A stretch of DNA of 64,000 nt, taken from NCBI GenBank assembly GCA_006739055.1, contig AP019702.1:4489388-4553387 (forward strand), in the 5' to 3' direction. The DNA is from Allostella vacuolata. GTDB taxonomy: Bacteria > Pseudomonadota > Alphaproteobacteria > ATCC43930 > Allostellaceae. The translations under genes and the position numbers were made by a program. The notes under the pieces are model-generated. The model ran no database searches. It saw nothing but the letters and a program-made list of their open reading frames with translations, and was not told where the DNA came from. This document shows positions 57,387-64,000 of the stretch, piece after piece; positions within the stretch are counted from its first letter, which is position 1, and every line of letters starts with the position of its first letter.

Positions 57387-58868
57387 TCAGGGCTGCGCGT
57401 CGGGCACCAGCGGATAGGTGGGGCGGTTCAGCTTGCGGAAGCGGAACAGCGAGTAGTCGGAGCTGGTGACGCCGACCCCGTCGCATTCGACGATCTGGCG
57501 GGCGATCGGCTTGAAGCCGGCGCGGTAGTGGATGCGGCTCTTCAGGACGAGGTAGCGCTTCTGGGTCGGCTCGATGCCGACCGAGCGGAAGCAGCCGAGG
57601 TCGAACGGCTCGTGGTGCTGCTCGATGACGACGATCTGCATCGGGCCGGTGTCGAGCACCGCCGAGCGGCCCATGTGGGCGCGGGTCCCGGTCGACATCG
57701 GACCGGTCACCGTGAACTGCCCGTCGGTGATGGCCCTGACCGTGCCGGTCACCTCCAGCGGCTCGCCGGCGCGGCCGATCGCCGGCATGTCGGTGCGCCC
57801 GCCGAGCGGCAACGTCACCCGGGCGCCGACCCCGGCCGCGACCATCGCCGCCACCGCGGCCGGGTCGACCACGCCAAACACGGCGACATCCTCCAGCCCC
57901 TGGCGCATCGCCTCGGCGATCACCGCCATGGTGTCCTGGGTCCCGCCCGAGGCGCAGTTGTCGGCATGGTCGATCAGCAGCACCGGACCATCGGTCATCG
58001 CCTTGGCGCGCGCGACCGAGGCGGCGAGCGGCTCGGAGTCGTAGACGAAGTCGGCCCGGTGTTCCCAGGCCTGGTCGAGCAGCTCCAGCGCGGCGCGGGC
58101 CGCCCGCTGCCCGTCGCCGTCGGCGACCGCGACCACGCTCAGGCCCGGCTGCGGGATGTCGGCCATCGGGAAGCCGCCGAAGACGCTGACCGCCAGCAGC
58201 CCCTCGGCCTCCTGGGCGATCGCGCGCTCGATCAGCGGGCCCATCGGCGCCTCGTCATGCCCCATGCGCAGCGTGTGCGGGATCATCGGCCGGCTGCCCC
58301 AGGCCATCGCCGGGACGATCTTGCCGGCCGCGGCATCCAGCACGATGCGCCCGGCATGGGCGCCGGCCGCCGCCATGTCGATGTGCGGATAGGTCTTGTA
58401 GCCGACGAGCGCGGTGCAGTTGCGCACCATGCGGTCGGTCATGTTGGCATGCAGGTCGAGGGCGACCGCGATCGGCAGATCGGGCCGCAGGCGCCGGATG
58501 CGCTCCAGCAGCGTCCCCTCGCCGTCGTCGGTGGTCTCGGCCACCATGGCGCCGTGCAGGTCGAGGAACAGCAGGTCGCAGCCGGCGTCGACCGCCTCCA
58601 GGATCGCGACCGACATGCGCTCGTAGGCGGCGGCCTCGACCGGCCCCGACGGGGCGGCGCTGGCCGCGATCGGCGTCGCAACCCGGCAGCCGGCCTTCTC
58701 CGCCAGGGCGAGGAAGGCCCCGAAACCGGTGTTCGTGCTCTGGAAGGCCTCCCGCGCCGCCGCCCCGAACCAGGGCTCGCCCGAGCCGCGCCCGAAGCGG
58801 GCAAGCGGCGTCGGGACCGGGGAGAAGGTGTTGGTCTCATGCTTCATCATCGCGACGACGGCGCGCAT
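57387..58868 (-). CDS. M81 family metallopeptidase (MlrC/microcystinase C type)
   Basis: The 493-aa protein begins VVAMMKHETNTFSPV, the family signature that includes a zinc ligand, and has FLDLHGAMVAETTDDGEG, VALDLHANMT, GYKTYPHIDM and DHADNCASGGTQDTM. Named after MlrC, which cleaves linear microcystin fragments, family members hydrolyse amide bonds in unusual peptides. ATG 58868 gives the standard N-terminus. It is divergent from the Liv-type importer, so a role in using imported peptides or amino acid derivatives is plausible but inferred. Confidence 0.9.
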   Translation of the reverse strand: MRAVVAMMKHETNTFSPVPTPLARFGRGSGEPWFGAAAREAFQSTNTGFGAFLALAEKAGCRVATPIAASAAPSGPVEAAAYERMSVAILEAVDAGCDLLFLDLHGAMVAETTDDGEGTLLERIRRLRPDLPIAVALDLHANMTDRMVRNCTALVGYKTYPHIDMAAAGAHAGRIVLDAAAGKIVPAMAWGSRPMIPHTLRMGHDEAPMGPLIERAIAQEAEGLLAVSVFGGFPMADIPQPGLSVVAVADGDGQRAARAALELLDQAWEHRADFVYDSEPLAASVARAKAMTDGPVLLIDHADNCASGGTQDTMAVIAEAMRQGLEDVAVFGVVDPAAVAAMVAAGVGARVTLPLGGRTDMPAIGRAGEPLEVTGTVRAITDGQFTVTGPMSTGTRAHMGRSAVLDTGPMQIVVIEQHHEPFDLGCFRSVGIEPTQKRYLVLKSRIHYRAGFKPIARQIVECDGVGVTSSDYSLFRFRKLNRPTYPLVPDAQP

Positions 58869-58958
58869 CGGCAGGGTTCCTCGGGGCGGGGCAGGCGGCG
58901 GATTGGCCTTCCATCGTCGGCCGTCCGGGGGCCCTTCGTCAACGCAACCGCAGGTCGC

Positions 58959-58987
58959 TTGCATGGCAAGGGCCGAGCCGGTACGTT
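58959..58987 (+). promoter_or_regulatory. Candidate promoter of the liv operon with an overlapping inverted repeat
   Basis: TTGCAT (58959-58964) and TACGTT (58982-58987) are spaced by 17 bases in the 193-bp gap between the M81 gene and livG. A perfect inverted repeat CTTGC-ATG-GCAAG (58958-58970) covers the -35 box and could be an operator. No other gene is seen in this gap. Confidence 0.35.
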
Positions 58988-59061
58988 CCGCATGGAGAAA
59001 GAGCCGGACTCAAGAATACCGGCCGCCAGGGAAGCGACATTTCAAAGAGACGGCCGGGGGC

Positions 59062-59809
59062 ATGGCGGGCGAATACATCCTGGAGACCCGGGATCTCACC
59101 AAGGAATTCATCGGTTTCGTCGCCGTCCGCAAGGTCAACCTGCGGGTCAGGCGGCACTCGATCCATGCCCTGATCGGCCCGAACGGCGCCGGCAAGACCA
59201 CCGTCTTCAACCTGCTGACCAAGTTCCTGCGGCCGACCGGCGGCCAGATCCTCTATAACGGGCAGGACATCACCCACACCAAGCCGGCGGCCATCGCCCG
59301 CAGCGGCATGGTGCGGTCGTTCCAGATCTCGGCGGTATTCCCGCACCTGTCGGTGCGCGAGAACGTCCGCATCGCCCTGCAGCGCCCGCTCGGCACCTCG
59401 TTCCATTTCTGGAAGCCGGAACGCTCGCTGGAGGCGCTGCACGCCCGCGCCGAGGAGCTGATCGAGGACGTCGGGCTGACCCAGTACCGCACCGCCGTCG
59501 CGGGCGAGCTGCCCTACGGCCGCAAGCGCGCGCTGGAGATCGCGACCACGCTGGCACTCGAGCCGGAGATGATGCTGCTCGACGAACCGATGGCCGGGAT
59601 GGGGCAGGAGGATATCGGCCGCATCGCCGATCTGATCCGCCGGGTGGCGAAGAACCGCACGGTCCTGATGGTCGAGCACAACATGAGCGTCGTCGCCCAG
59701 CTGTCGGACACCATCACCGTGCTGCAGCGGGGCGAGATCCTGGCCGAGGGGCCCTACGCCGACGTCTCCCGCAACCCGGCCGTGGTCGAGGCCTACATGG
59801 GCACGGGTC

Positions 59810-59817
<8 letters not shown>
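59062..59817 (+). CDS. livG: Branched-chain amino acid-type ABC importer ATPase LivG
   Basis: The 251-aa ATPase has Walker A GPNGAGKTTVFNLL, the LivG-typical VRSFQISAVFPHLSVRENV, Walker B MMLLDEPMAGMGQED and the switch LMVEHNM. The ABC signature is ELPYGRKRALEIATTLAL, the LivG variant of LSGGQ. ATG 59062 gives the normal start; the frame is open upstream. It overlaps livF by 8 bp. Confidence 0.92.
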
Positions 59818-60514
<697 letters not shown>

Positions 60515-60554
60515 AAGAAGACCGGGCCTCGGCATCACAGGGAAGGAACATGGC

Positions 60555-61763
60555 ATGAAGCTGAAGCAGGCATTGCTCGCGGGTGCCGCGAGCGTTCTGT
60601 TCGCCGGCGGCGCATCGGCGCAGATCTCCGGGGACGTCGTGAAGCTCGGCATCCTCAACGACCAGTCGTCGCTCTATGCCGACATCACCGGCCAGGGCTC
60701 GGTCGCCGCCGCCCGCATGGCGGTCGAGGACTTCGGCGGAACGGTCAACGGCAAGAAGATCGAGATCGTCTTCGCCGACCACCAGAACAAGCCCGACGTC
60801 GGCTCCAACGTCGCCCGGCAGTGGTACGACCGCGACGGGGTCGATGCGATCGTCGACGTTCCCACCTCGTCGGTGGCGCTGGCCATCGCCGCGGTCAGCA
60901 AGGAGAAGAACAAGGCGTTCCTCAACTCCGGCGCCGCCTCCTCCGACCTGACCGGCAAGTCCTGCCAGACGACCACCGTCCACTGGACCTACGACACCAT
61001 CGCGCTGTCCAAGGGCACGGGCGGGGCGGTGGTGAAGGCCGGCGGCGACAGCTGGTACTTCCTGACCGCCGACTATGCCTTCGGCCATGCGCTGGAGCGC
61101 GACACAGGCGACGTCGTGAAGGCGGCCGGCGGCAAGGTGCTGGGCCAGGTCCGCCATCCGCTCAACACGTCCGACTTCTCGTCGTTCCTGCTCCAGGCCC
61201 AGGCGTCGAAGGCCAAGGTCGTCGGGCTCGCCAATGCCGGCGGCGACACCATCAACTCGATCAAGCAGGCGTCGGAGTTCGGCATCGTCGCGGGCGGCCA
61301 GAAGCTCGCCGGCCTGCTCGTCTTCGTCAACGACATCCATGCGCTGGGCCTGCAGACGGCCCAGGGGCTGCAGCTGACCGAGGCCTTCTACTGGGACCAG
61401 AACGACGAGACGCGCGCCTTCTCGACCCGGTTCGAGGCGATCATGAAGAAGAAGCCCAGCATGATCCAGGCCGGCGTCTACGGCGTGGTGCTGCACTACC
61501 TGAAGGCCATCAAGGAGGTGAACTCCGACGAGGGCGAGAAGGTCGTGGCCCAGATGAAGAAGATGCCGGCCAATGACTTCATGACCAAGAACGCCGTCCT
61601 GCGCGAGGATGGCCGCCTCGTCCGCGACATGTACCTCTTCGAGGTGAAGAAGCCGAGCGAGTCCAAGGGCCCGTGGGACTACTACAAGCCGATCCGTACG
61701 ATCCCCGGCAACGAGGCCTACCGTCCGCTGAAGGATGGTGGCTGCCCGTTCGTCAAGGGCTGA
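60555..61763 (+). CDS. Periplasmic substrate-binding protein of the Liv-type importer
   Basis: The 402-aa protein has a signal peptide (MKLKQALLAGAASVLFAGG) cleaved near ASAQ. The mature part is a type I periplasmic binding fold: VKLGILNDQSSLYADITGQG, ARMAVEDFGG, VDAIVDVPTSSVALAIAAVS and YFLTADYAFGHALERD. The family binds branched-chain amino acids, but also amides, urea, or aromatic acids, so the ligand is not assigned. The gene sits between the ATPase and permease genes. Confidence 0.92.
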   Translation: MKLKQALLAGAASVLFAGGASAQISGDVVKLGILNDQSSLYADITGQGSVAAARMAVEDFGGTVNGKKIEIVFADHQNKPDVGSNVARQWYDRDGVDAIVDVPTSSVALAIAAVSKEKNKAFLNSGAASSDLTGKSCQTTTVHWTYDTIALSKGTGGAVVKAGGDSWYFLTADYAFGHALERDTGDVVKAAGGKVLGQVRHPLNTSDFSSFLLQAQASKAKVVGLANAGGDTINSIKQASEFGIVAGGQKLAGLLVFVNDIHALGLQTAQGLQLTEAFYWDQNDETRAFSTRFEAIMKKKPSMIQAGVYGVVLHYLKAIKEVNSDEGEKVVAQMKKMPANDFMTKNAVLREDGRLVRDMYLFEVKKPSESKGPWDYYKPIRTIPGNEAYRPLKDGGCPFVKG

Positions 61764-61791
61764 CCGGAAGCCTGGAGCGAGGCCGAAGCGG

Positions 61792-62679
61792 ATGTTCGAG
61801 CTCATCGGCATACCCCCGCAGGCGCTGTTCGGACAGCTCCTGATCGGGCTCATCAACGGCGCCTTCTATGCCATGCTGAGCCTGGGGCTCGCCGTCATCT
61901 TCGGCCTCCTCAACATCATCAACTTCACCCATGGCGCCCAGTACATGATGGGCGCCTTCGTGGCCTACCTGTGCCTGACCCACCTGGGACTGGGCTACTG
62001 GGGCGCCCTGATCGTCGCGCCGATCCTGGTCGGCGCCTTCGGCATCCTGCTCGAGCGCACGATGCTGCACCGGCTCTACAAGCTCGACCATCTCTACGGG
62101 CTCCTGCTGACCTTCGGCATCGCGCTGATCGTGGAGGGCTTCTTCCGCCACCTGTACGGCTCCTCCGGCCTGCCCTACGCCATCCCGGCGGAGCTGCGCG
62201 GCGGCTACAACCTCGGCTTCATGTTCCTGCCGACCTACCGCGCCTGGGTGGTCGTCGCGTCGGTCATCGTCTGCTTCGGCACCTGGTTCGTCATCGAGCG
62301 CACCCGGCTCGGCGCCTACCTGCGCGCCGCGACCGAGAACCCGACCCTGGTCCAGGCGTTCGGCATCAACGTGCCGCGCATGATCACGCTGACCTACGGC
62401 TTCGGGGTGGCGCTGGCCGCCTTCGCCGGGGTGATGGCGGCGCCGATCTACCAGGTGAGTCCGCTGATGGGCGCCAACCTGATCATCGTCGTCTTCGCCG
62501 TCGTCGTCATCGGCGGCATGGGCTCGATCATGGGCGCCATCGTCACCGGCTTCGCGCTCGGCGTCGTCGAGGGGCTGACCAAGGTCTTCTACCCCGAGGC
62601 GTCGAACACGGTGATCTTCGTCATCATGGCGATCGTGCTGACCATCAAGCCGGCCGGCCTGTTCGGCCGGACTGCATAA
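61792..62679 (+). CDS. livH: Liv-type ABC importer permease LivH
   Basis: The 295-aa permease has about eight hydrophobic segments and LivH motifs LLIGLINGAFYAMLSLGLAV, FGLLNIINFTHGAQYMMGAF and RAATENPTLVQAFGINVPRM, with the coupling-helix region and VVIGGMGSIMGAI. ATG 61792 is selected; the open frame begins within the end of the preceding gene. It lies 28 bases after that gene. Confidence 0.93.
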   Translation: MFELIGIPPQALFGQLLIGLINGAFYAMLSLGLAVIFGLLNIINFTHGAQYMMGAFVAYLCLTHLGLGYWGALIVAPILVGAFGILLERTMLHRLYKLDHLYGLLLTFGIALIVEGFFRHLYGSSGLPYAIPAELRGGYNLGFMFLPTYRAWVVVASVIVCFGTWFVIERTRLGAYLRAATENPTLVQAFGINVPRMITLTYGFGVALAAFAGVMAAPIYQVSPLMGANLIIVVFAVVVIGGMGSIMGAIVTGFALGVVEGLTKVFYPEASNTVIFVIMAIVLTIKPAGLFGRTA

Positions 62680-62688
62680 GGGACGACG

Positions 62689-63636
62689 ATGGACCGCGCG
62701 ACCCGCATCACCTTCCTCGCCATGCTCGTCGTGCTGGCGGTGGCGCCGTTCGTCCTCTACCCGATCTTCCTGATGAAGGTGCTGTGCTTCGCGCTGTTCG
62801 CGTGCGCCTTCAACCTGCTGGTCGGCTATGTCGGGCTGCTGTCGTTCGGCCATGCCGCCTTCTTCGGCTCGGCCGGCTACGTCACCGCCTACACGGTCAA
62901 GATGTGGGGGCTGCCGCCGGAGCTGGGCATCCTGCTGGGGGCGGCCACCGGGGCGGGCCTCGGCCTCGTCATCGGCTGGCTCGCCATCCGCCGCCAGGGC
63001 ATCTATTTCGCGATGATCACGCTGGCCCTGTCGCAGATCGTCTTCTTCTATGCCCTGCAGGCGCCGTGGACCGGCGGCGAGGACGGCATCCAGTCGGTGC
63101 CGCGCGGCCACCTGTTCGGCCTGATCGACCTGCACGATCCGATGGCGATGTATTTCACGGTGGCGGCGATCTTCGTCCTCGGCTTCCTCTTCGTCTACCG
63201 GGTGATCCACTCGCCCTTCGGGCAGGTGCTGAAGGCGATCCGCGAGAACGAGCCACGCGCCATCTCGCTCGGCTACGAGACCGACCGCTACAAGCTGCTG
63301 GCCTTCGTCCTGTCGGCGACCCTGGCGGGCCTGGCCGGCGGCACCAAGTCGCTGGTCTTCCAGCTCGCCTCGCTGACCGACGTGCAATGGCAGATGTCGG
63401 GCGAGGTCGTGCTGATGACGCTCGTCGGCGGCCTCGGCACCATCTTCGGGCCGATCGTCGGCGCGGCCGTGATCGTCACCATGCAGAACTATCTGGCGGA
63501 GTTCGGCTCCTGGGTCACCATCATCCAGGGCTTCATCTTCGTCGTCTGCGTGCTCACCTTCCGCCGCGGCATCGTCGGTGAGATCATCGGGCGATTCGGC
63601 CCGAAGGGGGCCGCCCCGACCGGCGGCGGGCATTGA
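62689..63636 (+). CDS. livM: Liv-type ABC importer permease LivM
   Basis: The 315-aa permease has hydrophobic helices and LivM motifs ALFACAFNLLVGYVGLLSFG, HAAFFGSAGYVTAY, RRQGIYFAMITLALSQI, LKAIRENEPRAISLGY and LVGGLGTIFGPIVGAAVIV. It completes a full importer with LivG, LivF, LivH and the binding protein. The gap to livH is 9 bases. Confidence 0.94.
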   Translation: MDRATRITFLAMLVVLAVAPFVLYPIFLMKVLCFALFACAFNLLVGYVGLLSFGHAAFFGSAGYVTAYTVKMWGLPPELGILLGAATGAGLGLVIGWLAIRRQGIYFAMITLALSQIVFFYALQAPWTGGEDGIQSVPRGHLFGLIDLHDPMAMYFTVAAIFVLGFLFVYRVIHSPFGQVLKAIRENEPRAISLGYETDRYKLLAFVLSATLAGLAGGTKSLVFQLASLTDVQWQMSGEVVLMTLVGGLGTIFGPIVGAAVIVTMQNYLAEFGSWVTIIQGFIFVVCVLTFRRGIVGEIIGRFGPKGAAPTGGGH

Positions 63637-63646
63637 GCCGCCGCCC

Positions 63647-63679
63647 GGGCGATCCAGCCACCCTGGGCGATCCAGCCAC
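63647..63679 (+). repeat. 18-bp tandem duplication before the VOC gene
   Basis: GGGCGATCCAGCCAC occurs at 63647-63661 and 63665-63679. The copies differ only in the bases between them. It looks like a recent slippage event in the 55-bp gap between livM and the VOC gene. Confidence 0.7.
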
Positions 63680-63691
63680 AAGGAACCGGAC

Positions 63692-64000
63692 ATGAAGATC
63701 CAGTCGCTCGGCCATGTCGTGCTCAAGGTCCGCGACCAGAAGCGGGCCGAGCAGTTCTACAACGGCGTCCTGGGCATGCCGATCGTCGCCCGCTTCGACC
63801 GGCTGAACATGACGTTCTTCAGCCTCGGCAACCATCACGACTTCGCCATTGCCGCGATCGGCGACGACGCCCCCGCGCCGGTCAAGGACGGCGTCGGCCT
63901 GGCCCATGTCGCCTTCAAGATCGGTGACGAGCTGGCGGTGCTGAAGAGTGCCAAGACCGAGCTGGAGGCGGCCGGCATCGCCGCGGTCGCCGCCGACCAC
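63692..64000 (+). CDS. VOC superfamily (glyoxalase/dioxygenase-like) protein, 3' partial
   Basis: The frame begins at ATG 63692 behind AAGGAACCGGAC and runs off the window after 103 codons. IQSLGHVVLKVRDQKRAEQF, YNGVLGMPIVARFD and GVGLAHVAFKIGD match paired beta-alpha-beta-beta-beta modules of the vicinal oxygen chelate superfamily, with likely metal histidines His8 and in GLAHVAF. The exact enzyme cannot be told. It is probably co-transcribed with the liv genes. Confidence 0.85.
   Translation, partial: MKIQSLGHVVLKVRDQKRAEQFYNGVLGMPIVARFDRLNMTFFSLGNHHDFAIAAIGDDAPAPVKDGVGLAHVAFKIGDELAVLKSAKTELEAAGIAAVAADH

Overview
The window is a stretch of very GC-rich chromosome from an alphaproteobacterium, most likely of the Rhodospirillales type. 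The evidence is the complete dcw (division and cell wall) cluster in proteobacterial order, a type A RNase P RNA beside mraZ, a short HPr kinase with RapZ, a mannose-type EIIA, HPr and EI, a DUF1127 protein, and an alphaproteobacterial GAAC-N7-GAAC LexA-type box. No rRNA, tRNA or CRISPR array was seen. The genus is not determined.

Layout. 1-1090: the end of an amidase-like gene, a 24-bp tandem repeat at its stop, rnpB, and the regulatory region of the dcw operon. 1091-19530: mraZ-rsmH-ftsL-ftsI-murE-murF-mraY-murD-ftsW-murG-murC-murB-ddl-ftsQ-ftsA-ftsZ, all on the plus strand and mostly joined by ATGA overlaps. This set makes lipid II and the cytokinetic ring. After a strong terminator come lpxC (lipid A), bamD (outer membrane assembly), a frameshifted peptidoglycan-binding protein, recN and ligA. 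26400-40170 is mainly minus strand: a methyltransferase, aminopeptidase P, prmA-pcp-uvrD, a phosphotransferase-like gene, moaB, a lytic transglycosylase and a uracil-DNA glycosylase. DUF1127, a 70-aa ORF and a glycosyltransferase pair lie on the plus strand. 40246-46568: ETF-QO, a TPR protein, ispE, a 1-Cys peroxiredoxin and a persulfide dioxygenase-rhodanese fusion.

46593-50501 looks like an acquired patch: a truncated IS5-type transposase interrupted by a REP-like palindrome, then a three-gene HlyD/FtsX-permease/ATPase exporter with less GC-rich wobble positions. 50560-54471 (minus) is a regulatory phosphotransfer set (hprK, rapZ, EIIA-Man, HPr, EI) with no sugar permease in view. 54638-58868 holds a DUF4394 secreted protein, an epimerase-like protein, a GNAT protein and an M81 (MlrC-type) metallopeptidase. 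59062-63636 is a complete Liv-type ABC importer (livG-F-K-H-M), followed by a VOC protein cut by the window end.

The most notable signals are a four-box MraZ operator over a promoter, tiny in-line ORFs at the ftsW/murG and ftsQ/ftsA junctions, a one-base frameshift in a C run of a peptidoglycan-binding gene, a REP-like insertion in the dead transposase, and a UDG missing half of the usual Fe-S cysteines.
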